Source: Lingula anatina
Taxonomy: Eukaryota; Brachiopoda; Lingulata; Lingulida; Lingulidae
Assembly: GCF_001039355.2 (NCBI RefSeq)
Contig: NW_019773727.1
Location: 1-32,689 of the forward strand
DNA: 32,689 bases
Reading direction: 5' to 3'
The notes beneath the pieces are model-generated. The model searched no databases and was not told where the DNA came from. It worked only from the letters and a program-made list of their open reading frames with translations. A program made the position numbers and the translations under genes. Positions 12,601-23,105 of the stretch are shown one piece after another; positions within the stretch are counted from its first letter, which is position 1, and each line of letters opens with the position of its first letter.

Positions 12601-15600
12601 TTAAAGTTGTTTTAAACAGGGAGTATGGTACCCATGGTGTATGATTTGTTTCTACCCCCAGTGTCACCTTCATATGCTTAGAACAGGTATCCTTGTGTCC
12701 AGCATGCTGAAGTGGACATAGCGTGTGGACATTAAGGCATGTTTTCAATATAAGAATTTGAACATTTCCTGTATTGAATCGTTAATTACAGCATCCATGT
12801 GATTTCTAACAGCTGTTTACTGCTCAACACGAGGAAATGGAATAGGAAAAAAAAAAAAACGTGAAATAGTGAGACTTGTGTCGATACCTTGCAATTACCT
12901 TGTAGATGGTCATCCTTTCCTGTATAACTCAGTTACATGGGAAAAACTGACTGGAAAGTATCGTCATGGTTCCCGTAGTATTTCAGTGTGTATATATTAT
13001 CATGACATCACCCATCGCCATGGTTACTGTAGTATTTGATGTGGCAACATTTCAGCAAGATATATATTGATGGATTCATGCTCAAATTATACCAAATCAG
13101 GCTTAGCAGACTTATTTTGCTTTTACATGACTATTGAAAATAAATTTTATTTGGCCGAGATTTGTGGGAAAATATTGCACTTATTCACAAGCTGGTGATA
13201 TAAAAAAACTAATCAGGCAAAACTGTGTTAGCCAAGAGTTAACCTATTTACCTAAAGCATTGATCAGTCAGAGAGACACATTGAGGAAAACGCACCATTT
13301 CATTAACGGAAAACTGTTGAGCCATTTTAAAAGCTCTCCAGAACCTAGATTGCCTCAATCTTAATCTGCAGAGAAGATCGTAGTTATTCGCCTAGTCAAC
13401 CTTCATATTCCAGATGAAGTGTATATAATACTGGCTTAAATTTGATTTTACAGCAGTGCTTATGCGCACCGTTGCTAAGCAGTAATGGCAATTACTTAAA
13501 GGTCTTGAGTACAAGGAGGATTTCTTCAATACTGATTTCTTTGATCCAGAAAATCAGTTGATTCAATGACACAAAACTCAAGCTGGTAAATTGTACTCTT
13601 GCAAATTCAAATATAGCTCAAAAAGTATTTTATGTTCTCATCAGTTTAACAAGAAATTAAATTGTCTCTTCTCCCAATAATGCAATAGTAAAGCTAAACT
13701 TGTTATTTGTCAAAAATTTGTCAAAGTCATAGCCGAATACAGTAATTCTAAGCCCAGTGGAATAACTTAAAGCTACAAAGTGCAGGATTTTAAATGTGCA
13801 TTAGTACATAAAAGAAACGAACAAGGGTGACTAGGAATACCTAAATACATAATTTTAGAAATGGTGCACTGTAAGGTTCTGATATGTTTACAAGAAAGTC
13901 TTAGTAACGGCAATCACAGTGACACTTACAGGGCCTCTTCAGTAAGGAGGGGGGGGGGGATAAGAACAATTGAATGCAATAACTTGCTTCTAGATAAATA
14001 ATGGCTGTTTTGAATATCTTTTTCAGAATTAATTTATCAGTTCGTATTCTGATAAAGAATTGATTTGATTTTATGATACTTTCCATTTCCCATCGCGTGT
14101 CCGTCTCTCAGTTCTGATCGTGTCATGCAATTGTGCTGAGGAGTCCATTATATGGCAGCAGGCAGCGAGCACGGTACCAGCAGTCCAGGGTTCTGCACAG
14201 TTATTAATGCGCTTTTTAGCTGAGACTCGGATCCATTAAATATCTCATTGAACTAGCAGGGTGCAATTAAAAGTGATTGTAATTATGAACATGCCTCAAC
14301 AATTAAATGTTTTTATGTGATATTTGGGTCCTGAATGACAAAAATAAAAAATAAAAAATATATATATACAAATGCTGTGGAAATCCAAGATACTGTTACA
14401 GTTTTTACACAACTGATATAAGAGACTTAAACTAGAACAATGCTTCTACCATGCAACAAAAAAGAAAACTCTAATCAGTTTAAAACAACATTGGGTTTCA
14501 GTGACATTTCCTGTTTTTACAAATGTTTTGAAGGAGGCATATTTCCTTTTATTTATCCATGTGGCATAGTATTCGATTGTTTTTTTCCTGAAAGCTTAGG
14601 TATCACAATTGCTGCCTATCTGTATACTGTGCTTAACCTGAAAGCTTTTGGGTTGACAGAGAATGTTTGGCCTATCTTCAGTGTGAATGCTTCTTTTCCT
14701 GAAATGCACAAAGTCTATATGAAATCATAGATGTGAATGTTTCTTTTGTCTCTGCTGCAGTTAAATGAGAAGAGATCAGAAATGAACACACTGGTTTGTC
14801 TTCACATGCATGCATGCACAAGCGTGCGTACGTGCGTGCACACACACACACACACACATTACAATATATGGTAGAAATAATGTGACCATTAGGTTCTAGA
14901 ACTTGAAACCATTTCTCCACCTCACTAGATTATATACCATATCTAAAAGCATATACAGGGTGGTCCATAAAAAATGACCTATTTTCCTTTCCATCTCTAT
15001 TTTGATACAATTAAGATATTTGACTACCTTAAGGTTTCCAATCTGTGCAGAATTTGCAAGGATAAAATGGTCGTCCTTGTGGAACAATTAAGTTGAAAGA
15101 AAGTTGGAAACATCTTAATTATGTATATATAAAATTGAGATGGAAAGTAAAGTAGTTTTTATGGACCACCCTGTAAAACCCTCAAAGTTAGTCTACACAG
15201 GATATTTTTTCTCGCTGTGTTGATGTGAGAGATCATTGATTTTCACCCAGTTCAAGCGTGTGTAGGGTCTATTAACTAGCACTGCTCAAAGAGATGTGGT
15301 AAAACATATACTGTTCAGCCTTTCCAAGGCCTGCACTGTATACTGAAGATAAATGATTTCTCACGTTGCATTTAATTTGGGTTTACCACTTCGCAGTGCA
15401 TTTGTACCTCTGATGGTCACTGCAATGGAGATATCAGTTGAAAGTGATATCTTTCGATAATCGGTGTTCCATCGAGGCTGCAAGGACCTGTGTAGAAGCT
15501 TCTGAAGGTTGCTGTGTTTTTGTCTCCTGTCTAGTGTGAAGTCTATAGGTCTGCTCTGCACATGTTCAGAGTATGTTAGATGACCTCGGGTAATTTGTTC

Positions 15601-16464
15601 AGATGAGACTGACTGCATTGTAAGCAAGGGTTTTTTTTTACCAATAAAAAAGGAGTTTATCTTAGCCATACAGGTGCACTGGTAGGTTTTGAGGGATTGA
15701 CAACTTAATAGCCTGCCTATTACACAAGGGAGGGAAAAAATAGCCTCCCTATTACGTAAGACAGGGAAAAAAACGTACACCCTGTCACCATTTGTAGCTG
15801 ATTGATACGTGACAATAGTTGCATTGAATAAAACATTTTCACTTTGTTTTGTTTAAAATTAATATGTGATGCTGTGATGATTTATTGTGCACCAGGATCT
15901 GAAGTTAATATTCATATCGGCTTTTATGGATTTATGACGTGTAACAAAACGTAAATATTTATACCAGCTGCGAGTTTTTTAAGGAAGTTTTGAATAGATT
16001 GCAGATTTTTTTGTTCTCTTTTATGGTTAATGGATTCTTTGGACTTCTTAGGCATTTCCTCAAATGCAGGTTAACCCACTGTTTTATTTCATTGCTACAA
16101 TATTGCACTTTGTTGGCACGTTTTAAGTTCATTTCAGGACTCATCGGAATTACACAATCATTTATCGATATTTTGACCTTTATATAAATAATGTTCGTAG
16201 TTTGATAACACCGACCACATTGTTGCATCATTATTTACATGTACAGAAGAAGAGCATTTTGATGTCTGTTTCTTCCACCATACTTCCAGATGATGTTCTT
16301 ATGTGAACAATTTTATCGTTATTTTTCTAGACACGCCCCTTACAGCGCACTTTGATACCCTGTTGAAGAGTGGGGACTGGCAGAGCAAACCCTCCAACAG
16401 AACACTGAAGGCTGTGCCCACAGAGAAAAGGTAGGGGCCAGGAGAAAAAAAAAGACAAAAAAAA

Positions 16465-16495
<31 letters not shown>

Positions 16496-19400
16496 CAATT
16501 ACTTTGTCTTTAGACCAGAAAGCGGTTATCTGTGTCAGTGAACTGATTGATGATAAAAATGATTATTTAGATAATGTACAAGTGTATGTTAGAAATTGAT
16601 TTCTCTGGTGAGCTCATAAGTTAAACATATTAGTTGAGACTGTCAGATATAAATACAATGGCTGATTTATAAAACATTGATAATTTTTGGAGTTAGCATT
16701 TAGACTTGAAGCTATTTATGGCTTGAAACTCCTTAAGAATCAAAGTTGATTGGATTCACTTCAATGTGGATCCTTTTTCATCTGCCGACAACTGATACAA
16801 AATGCTAAAGTTTAAACAATGTCAGGGAGGCATTAATGAAAATGTTAAGTTCCCATTTTACTGTATGTTTAAAGGAATGTTGTTTTTGGCATGTCATCTA
16901 TTTAGATAATGTACAAGTGTATATTAGAAATTGATTTCTCTGGTGAGCTCATAAGTTAAACATATTAGTTGAGACTGTCAGATATAAATACAATGGCTGA
17001 TTTATAAAACATTGATAATTTTTGAGTTAGCATTTAGACTTGAAGCTATTTATGGCTTGAAACTCCTTAAGAATCAAAGTTGATTGGATTCACTTCAATG
17101 TGGATCCTTTTTCATCTGCCGACAACTGATACAAAATGCTAAAGTTTAAACAATGTCAGGGAGGCATTAATGAAAATGTTAAGTTCTTATTTTACTGTAT
17201 GTTTAAAGGGATGTTGTTTTTGGCATTTCGTCACTTCAGTTACACAGCAGAATATGGTTTGCTTTGGGTACTTCATTTTGAGGGAAGAAAAAAATAAAAT
17301 AAAAGTTATTTAGACAGCTAGTGTGATACATGTGATCCTGTTATTATTATTGACTACTTTTGTTCATTTTCATTATCCCAGGAAGCTAAAGTTGACCAAA
17401 GAAACGGGTGGCAGACATGGGAAGAGGCTTTCCAAGAGTGCCACCGCAGCATTACTGCATTCTAGTAAGTAGCAGCAGGCGGTTCTTCTCTTGATGACAG
17501 AAATGCCAACCATCAATGTTTGCGTCTTCTTTGCATAATTGAAGACCAATTTAGTATTTGTAGACCTGTTCAAATAAATTTATAATTTCATTTTCTTTTC
17601 CATTTCATATTGCCTGTTGTATTTTCCTTGTCTTCAGTTAGCTAATATATTGTTTAATGCAATCTCGATTTTTAATTGTTTTATATGAGACATCATTTCA
17701 TAGATCATAAATGAATCCTATTATATAATATAGCCAGGAGTAGGGACTCATTCCTCTCTGTAAACTATCATGTAACATTTGTCTTTGTGGTTTAATTTTC
17801 AGATCTGCGGCACAAGTTTGTTGACAATAAGAAACTGTCTCGAGGTCGCAGTGGCTCGCTGCCGTCCACGCCGCGGTCCAAGCTGGAGGATGGACGGCTG
17901 TGCAGGACGGAGATCAAGAGGAGGAAGGCTGCGTCGCTGGCAATAGGTAGGTGTATGTCGGTCAGTCTCCTGGGTCTGTCAATGATCAGATAAAAATGTC
18001 CAGGGTTGATATTCAACTGTGTTAATTTGTTAAAAAAAAAAAGAAGTCAACAGAAAGTTATCCTGTAGGTGTGACATTGTAGAATTTAAAAATACCTTCT
18101 GAAAATATATAGTTAAATTAAGTTGATATTAAACTTAATAACACATGATAGGATATTTGTTTAGGATTATTTTGATAAACTAATTTTATATTCCACAATA
18201 CACTTGTATGGTGATAATGCATTTTTATGGTGCACTATACTACCTAAATTCTAGAAGTATAAAATCTGGAAATGCAAAAACGGTAATGATGAGACTTGAT
18301 TTTCCTTTTCAGCAGCTCTTAAAAAGCAACGTGCCCTGTCTTTACCCAACCGTTTCAAGACACTCACACCATCCCCAACACCTTTGGACACCAGCTCTTC
18401 GATCTCTCAAAGCTGCCCGTCCTCAACGCTTAAAGAGATGAAGGACGCTTTGCGGAAGAGGCGAGGGGAAAGTGCATTCGACATAAATAACATTGTGATA
18501 CCCTACAGCATGGCTGCCTCCACCAGGGTGGAGAAGCTGAAGTATAAAGAAATATTGACGCCCAGGTGAGAAAATCTGTTACACAATAAGTTACACTGGC
18601 AATTTAACATTGTTGATATTTACATGTGTGTGAGACTCTAAGGTGAATGTAACTTGTAAGATCGACTTTTGAAGAATTGAGTACAAAAATTCTGATTTCC
18701 AGGTGAGTTATGAGAGTTTCCTTGCTTTTATGTAGAAATGTAAGTTGAAAAAGGGGCTTGATATTGATAAGTTAGTCATTGATGGGAGTATCAGTGTAGG
18801 TTGAAGAGAAGGGATAGGGCAGCTGGGGTAGGGTTCTCCTTCATTAAAGTCCCCTGTTCCCTGTGCTTTTCTGGTATAAGTGCACCCATTCCCTGTGCCT
18901 TTATGGTACTAGTGCACCTGGCCACATGAACTGAAGGGTTCGTGGGGACTTGTACAGTTTTGTAAACATACGGCCTCGCCACGCGAGTGCTTAACAAGTT
19001 TTTTCCAACCTGGAAGTTCAACCTGGAAGTGCATTATAAGTAGGGAAGAACTAGAGATGTGGCAAGTGGTGTTAAATGACGTAGCTGTTGATGGTCTTCC
19101 TGTCAGAAGTGTGAAGTTGACAATTGATTTGTGGTGGTGTCATATAACATTGAGGGCTATTGCACTAATATTCCTTTGCATAAGGAGATACTAACAACAG
19201 AAAAATTAACAAATGATAATAAATCAATGTTAAATTCCAGTTTGTATTATTTTAACTAAAACCACAAACTTGTGGGCAAGAAGAGAAGTTTAGTTACCCT
19301 GCTAAACCTGATGTTAACAAATGAATGTCTCATTTGCAGCTGGCGTGATCTTACCCAAGAGAACAAGGAGGAAGACGAGGGTAAAACCAGCGATGAGCCT

Positions 19401-20627
19401 CCACAGTTGCCAGAGACAAGTACGGCAAAGGAAAGCAATGATGAAAGCACTCAGGGAAAGATGGAACAGACGGAGGAGGCAGAGAAGACAAGTTTTTCCA
19501 TAGGAGGAGAAGAAGAGGAGGTAAGTTTTGAGAAGTTAATAATTAATGCATGGGGAAAAATAATTGAAGTTCCAAATTTATAAGCAAAAAGAAACCAAAA
19601 AAGAATGAAAAGTGCACACAATAGATAAAGTATAAAATTGCTAGGCGATTTTTAAAACAAGACCCATTCTTATAATTAACTATCATGCAATCATTTCGGT
19701 ATTTACTAATTAATCCTCTTAGCAAATGGGTCCACATGAGTATTTAGAAATTGGTAAAATTCACTCCATTATTTTTATGAAGAGAAGACTGATTCCTGTG
19801 TTAAATATATTCTATATTTCTATTACCAGATTGAAGATCTATCAGACGACACCTTTGCTGTCAGGCACATGAAGTGTGAGGTCGCAGAGAAGAAACGCTT
19901 CCTCTCCTTCGTCCCCACAAACAAGCGGACAGGCAGCAGTCTCAATCGTAGTTTGTCTCGACCCGACAGCATGACCAGTCTACACAGAACAGAGAGCGGC
20001 ACGACAACACCCGATCCCATTTCTCCGGAGACTAGTATGAACGATAGCCTCTTTGGGTCCATGAACATTTCCTCGCCTGCTGTAGCCCCAGCTACGCCCT
20101 CACCATTGACTTTGTCAGGCACCAGTGTAGGTGGCAGCACTGAGAAAGAGTACAGACCCGCGTCATTCTCAGGAAAATTGTTGGGTGAGGATGGAGGCAT
20201 TGTCCCTCGTCGTAGTGGCTCGTTCTCTAGGAAGGAAAGACTGTCGGCCTTGAGCACTGGAAGCGATTGTCAGGACAGAAGCGCCACTGCTTCTCCTGTA
20301 GAAGAAGGCCCTGTCGTTATGCCTTGGCAGTTGCGACAGTTCCCCCTTTCCGAATCGGAGTATGACAGTATGATTGCAGAGCACGAAGCCGTGAAGTTAG
20401 AAAAGCATGTTAGCAGCACGTCAGGGCTCGCGCTAAGAGCACGTAATGTGTCACTAGATGGCGCACCTGGGGAAGACCTCGTGGATCCAATGCTTGCGGA
20501 CACAAGCAGCCCAATGGAGACATCTCCTGTTGGATCTGTCATTGGGGACGACCCAACCGATCCCGAGTGGACAGTAGCTCCTAAGCTACAGAAACCTGGT
20601 ATTGTCCTTAAATTATCCAAGAGGTGA
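8720..20627 (+). CDS. KANSL1: KAT8 regulatory NSL complex subunit 1 (KANSL1), C-terminal part, seven exons
   Basis: KANSL1 is the scaffold of the nuclear non-specific-lethal complex; it holds the acetyltransferase KAT8/MOF through its PEHE domain and binds WDR5. Coding exons are 8720-9615, 16331-16430, 17382-17464, 17803-17946, 18313-18565, 19340-19520 and 19830-20627; each is bounded by AG/GT and all phases join, giving about 817 residues to the TGA at 20625. Visible family hallmarks in order are [20 protein letters not shown], the basic stretch [17 protein letters not shown], a Cys cluster ending [57 protein letters not shown], and [17 protein letters not shown], followed by [13 protein letters not shown]. 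The last blocks belong to the PEHE region. The start methionine and N-terminal exons are outside the window. Identification comes from memory of the vertebrate family; animals outside vertebrates usually have one KANSL1/KANSL1L-type gene, so the symbol denotes the family. Confidence 0.93.
14807..14858. repeat. Alternating purine-pyrimidine tract ending in (CA)n
   Basis: TGCATGCA-type and GCGTGCGTACGTGCGTG sequence runs into about ten CA units at 14839-14858. Such alternating tracts can adopt Z-DNA; nothing else suggests function. Confidence 0.85.
14956..15173. mobile_element. Non-autonomous Tc1/mariner-type MITE, 218 bp
   Basis: The ends are CAGGGTGGTCCATAAAAA at 14956 and its near-perfect inverse TTTTTATGGACCACCCTG ending at 15173, directly flanked by TA at 14954-14955 and 15174-15175, the target duplication typical of the Tc1/mariner superfamily. 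Similarity between the arms continues inward with gaps (TTTCCATCTC-A/T-ATTTT, then AATTAAGAT), so the arms are about 60-70 bp. The interior lacks a transposase. It sits within a KANSL1 intron. Confidence 0.8.
16331..16430 (+). CDS. KANSL1: KANSL1 coding exon B
   Basis: This 100-bp exon between TTTTTCTAG and GTAGGG encodes the conserved segment [18 protein letters not shown] followed by [15 protein letters not shown]. Phases join both neighbours (two leading bases, two trailing bases AG). The immediately following intron starts with an A-rich/ATAAA tract at about 16445-16496. Confidence 0.92.
16445..16496. repeat. A-rich tract with (TAAA)n
   Basis: Runs of A interrupted by G and C, then six or so TAAA tetramers, just inside the KANSL1 intron after exon B. 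Confidence 0.85.
16564..17226. repeat. Tandem duplication, two copies of about 335 bp in a KANSL1 intron
   Basis: Copy 1 (16564-16898) and copy 2 (16899-17226) read the same for essentially their whole length. Differences seen are TGTATGTT/TGTATATT, one deleted G after the TTTTT near 17024, TTCCCATTT/TTCTTATTT and AAAGGAATG/AAAGGGATG. Copy 2 stops matching after GGCAT at 17226. The near identity implies a recent event or a collapsed or duplicated assembly join. Confidence 0.93.
17382..17464 (+). CDS. KANSL1: KANSL1 coding exon C
   Basis: An 83-bp exon after ATTATCCCAG and before GTAAGT. It encodes a basic stretch, [20 protein letters not shown] and ATAALLHS, with phase matching on both sides (G completing the Arg codon; trailing A completed to Asn in the next exon). 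Confidence 0.9.
17803..17946 (+). CDS. KANSL1: KANSL1 coding exon D
   Basis: A 144-bp exon between TTTAATTTTCAG and GTAGGT. It encodes [19 protein letters not shown] then a Ser/Pro- and Lys/Arg-rich linker ending [14 protein letters not shown] content rises sharply against the introns, as expected for coding DNA. Confidence 0.9.
   Translation: MCGTSLLTIRNCLEVAVARCRPRRGPSWRMDGCAGRRSRGGRLRRWQ
18313..18565 (+). CDS. KANSL1: KANSL1 coding exon E (start of PEHE region)
   Basis: The exon runs from CTTTTCAG to the GTGAGA donor at 18566. It encodes [20 protein letters not shown], a Ser/Thr/Pro linker, then the most conserved block of the family, [20 protein letters not shown] and [15 protein letters not shown]. 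The acceptor is a tandem AGCAG: splicing after 18312 or after 18315 would add or drop one Ala codon. Confidence 0.93.
18856..18919. repeat. Short imperfect tandem repeat (about 33 bp x 2) in intron
   Basis: TTCCCTGTGCTTTTCTGGTA followed by TAAGTGCACC (copy 1) is repeated as TTCCCTGTGCCTTTATGGTA followed by CTAGTGCACC (copy 2) within the intron between exons E and F. Confidence 0.75.
19340..19520 (+). CDS. KANSL1: KANSL1 coding exon F (acidic PEHE insert)
   Basis: A 181-bp exon between CATTTGCAG and GTAAGT. It completes the Ser of TPSWRDL and then encodes 60 residues of strongly acidic, Gln/Ser/Thr-rich sequence ending GGEEEE, leading straight into IEDLSD of the next exon. In vertebrate KANSL1, as I recall it, the WR...IEDLSD interval is only about 25 residues, so this exon carries an expansion. 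Confidence 0.9.
19830..20627 (+). CDS. KANSL1: KANSL1 terminal coding exon G (PEHE remainder, C-terminus)
   Basis: The acceptor is TATTACCAG at 19821-19829; the frame is phase 0, with 265 codons and TGA at 20625-20627. It begins [20 protein letters not shown], part of the KAT8-binding PEHE region, then a long Ser/Thr/Pro-rich stretch with [12 protein letters not shown], the conserved [17 protein letters not shown], and ends [17 protein letters not shown]...KLSKR. The last 25 codons lie in the duplicated segment described separately. Confidence 0.93.
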   Translation: MEDLSDDTFAVRHMKCEVAEKKRFLSFVPTNKRTGSSLNRSLSRPDSMTSLHRTESGTTTPDPISPETSMNDSLFGSMNISSPAVAPATPSPLTLSGTSVGGSTEKEYRPASFSGKLLGEDGGIVPRRSGSFSRKERLSALSTGSDCQDRSATASPVEEGPVVMPWQLRQFPLSESEYDSMIAEHEAVKLEKHVSSTSGLALRARNVSLDGAPGEDLVDPMLADTSSPMETSPVGSVIGDDPTDPEWTVAPKLQKPGIVLKLSKR

Positions 20628-20769
20628 AGGGAGTCATAGGAGCAGTGTAAAGGTCTTGNGGACCCAACCGATCCCGAGTGGACGGTAGCTCCTAAGCTAC
20701 AGAAACCTGGTATTGTCCTTAAATTATCCAAGAGGTGAAGGGAGTCATAGGAGCAGTGTAAAGGTCTTG
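20550..20769. repeat. Direct duplication (109 bp x 2) around an assembly N, over the KANSL1 stop
   Basis: 20550-20658 and 20661-20769 are the same 109 bp with a single difference (A at 20573, G at 20684). They are separated by one ambiguous base (N at 20659) and a G. The repeat contains the last KANSL1 codons, the TGA and the first bases of 3' UTR. A single N between identical ends is the pattern of two contigs joined without removing their overlap, so the second copy is probably not present in the organism. Confidence 0.93.
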
Positions 20770-20856
20770 CTAGTCTCAGAAGTGATCCATGCTCATTCCT
20801 ATGTTGAAGCCTGAAGGGTTTTCTAATGAAAAGATCAATTCCTTGTGACAGTGGTG

Positions 20857-20887
<31 letters not shown>

Positions 20888-23105
20888 AGGAAATAAAGAA
20901 CGGGAATACAGCATGTACTGAATGTAGCATGGGTTTTGCGATGCCAATATTGGTTGTTTAATTGAATGCCAATAGCACCTTGTGGTCATAAATTCAGGCA
21001 TTGTTGTCTGTTAGGTTGTAAAGCAAGCAACACAAGTCTGATACTGCAGCTTATAAAATCCAGTGCTGCATCTGTTAGTAAAATGATGCCAATATTGCGC
21101 CTTGGTGGGAATTTATGCCTGGTTTGGCATACTGTGAAACTGAATATCAACTCTAAATATAACCGAAATGATGTGAAAGTTATCTCTATAGTGGCTTGAG
21201 CTTGCCAGTAATCTGTGACTCTTTAAGTAGGTTGTTAACAGTAGGTAGTGGTGCTCCTTAGGCTGGTGACAGGTGACACTTTTGAGAGAAAGGGCTGGCT
21301 TCAAATCAGTGGCTTTCAATATCTGAACCACATATTTCAAATTGCCAACAGTTTTTCCATTTCTTGCTTACTTAACCCCGCTCCTTCCATCTCTCCTTCT
21401 GCATTGGTTCCCACTGTATTGAACACCATGCCCAAATGTATGTCACCTGGGGGTAAAAGGGTTTACGGTACATTCACTGTGTGTTGCAAGTATTGAATGA
21501 ATGGAGTTTTGATAGTAGAAAGCAAATAATGTAGAATGACACTAGCAAGTTTGGTTTGAACACAACACCCTTTGTACTGGACATATGACTGTCACATGAC
21601 TGTCATGTGATTTGAACCTTGATATGGACCCAGAATAGAGCAATCTTCCCGTGCATTTGTTATAAAGGATGATAGTCTTAGCTGAGGAGTTTCACTTTCC
21701 TAATTTTGTGTGAGGAACAGTCTGTAAGTGACTGATGTATAAAAAATATGTTTATTATTACATCAGATGACTTTTACTTGCGGTTTGAATGAGAGTGAAA
21801 GGATTTGTTAATATCTAAATATCTATGAATCTGGACATAAAATATCAATCTAGAAGACATTTTGTAGTCATCACAGATAACAGGAAAGACCTTGTGAGTA
21901 ACAGTTTGGGTTGAGTAATATTTTGATGGTAAAGAAAGGACTTAGATATCAAAATGGGAAAAAAATGCCATAAAAATTTGAAAAAATAAAAAAGATATAT
22001 TTTATTTAATAAAACAAGAAGGAAAAAAACATAAAAAAAAGTAATATGCACTCCTTCCCTGCACTGTGTACAGAAGTTGCAGTATATTATGTGGATATGG
22101 AAGTAAATAACTGTTTGGTTAAACAATTGTGAAATTTGTACATTATGTGGATATAAGATGATGGTATAAAAATATACATACGTATTGACTTTGCATAGTG
22201 AGTGTATGTGCTCCATGATAATTGGTTTTATGTGCTGCAGACCAAGTGTATAATAATCTGTACATCTGCATTGTGTTATAGCCATTGTACAGCAACATCA
22301 CCATAGAGGCTTGCATAATTCATGTGTCAGGCTTCAATTGTGGTTCCGTGTAAAAACTTGTATGCTGAGAGTATCGGCCCACACGTAGTACTTGAAATCC
22401 CCATTAACTAATAAATGTGTACATAGTTTGATTCTTCTGTTCTTCACATTGAATGTGGTTTTGTATGTATTAGCTTATAGTTATTGGATGGTGTTTGATG
22501 CTGAGAAAAGATTCTGTAAAATATATTCAGTGTAATTGTATGATAATTGAATTGAATCTGTGAACTAGACTTGAATATGTGTATATAAGTATATATAACC
22601 CAGATGTCGCCATAGTTATGGTTACCATGGTATCAGAGATCATTACTATGGATATTGTGTAGCTTCTAATACTGCCTTTGAAAACAATGGAAAACTGTAT
22701 TCATCATAGGAACATTTCACTACACATTTGCTTCATACTCTCACATGTAATAAATCTCTCGTTAACTATATCTAGTATGAAGAAGAACTATTCGTCTGTT
22801 ATCCCACTTAGTTGACATATTGTTATTTATGAAACAGTCCATTTTGGAAAAAAAAGGGGGGACTGTTTTGGGTGGGTGGGTGGGGTATTTTTAATAAAAA
22901 AAATTGGAGCTTGTATTATGTAACATTCTTAAAGCTACATTGGCAATCATTGGGTGAAAATGGACTTCTCTTGGGAAGATGATTTGTGGTAGTAACAGTA
23001 TCTCCCCACTTCACAGTTGTTCTCTCCCCGAGGGTGGAGTTTGGGAGTGGTGTTTGGATTTATTTGCGGGAAATGTTGTATTGGTAAGCACTTAGTGCAA
23101 ATAAA
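20628..23105 (+). other. KANSL1: KANSL1 3' UTR with several poly(A) signals
   Basis: No coding feature follows the stop for 3 kb on this strand. AATAAA hexamers occur at 20892-20897, 22410-22415, 22749-22754 and 23100-23105; the last is followed by a GT/T-rich stretch (CTTGTTTC...TTTCTTTGTTATTGGTG) that would suit cleavage. The precise end cannot be decided from sequence. The region also holds a GAAA microsatellite and an X-box-like motif. Confidence 0.6.
20858..20889. repeat. (GAAA)n microsatellite
   Basis: About seven GAAA units, then GGAAATAAAG, in the KANSL1 3' UTR. Confidence 0.92.

Larger units (their letters stand above)
9616..16330 (+). other. KANSL1: KANSL1 intron (6.7 kb)
   Basis: This intron is bounded by GTAAGT and TTTTTCTAG. 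It contains a 218-bp mariner-type MITE (14956-15173), a CA/alternating purine-pyrimidine tract (about 14807-14858), several homopolymers, two imperfect 32-bp direct repeats at about 15709-15771, and an A+T-rich block with many TAAT-type motifs at about 14150-14315. No nested gene was found. Confidence 0.8.

Noticed and set aside
14440-14730. 96-codon plus-strand frame in the KANSL1 intron
   Set aside because: No motif, no splice sites in phase with KANSL1, AT-rich codon use like the surrounding intron.
15361-15780. 139-codon open frame on the minus strand within a KANSL1 intron
   Set aside because: No recognisable domain, basic and low-complexity composition, part of it formed by a small direct repeat (15709-15771). 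No promoter, splice or poly(A) evidence.
20270-21001. 243-residue minus-strand open frame
   Set aside because: It is antisense to the KANSL1 terminal exon, contains the N and is doubled by the false-looking duplication.
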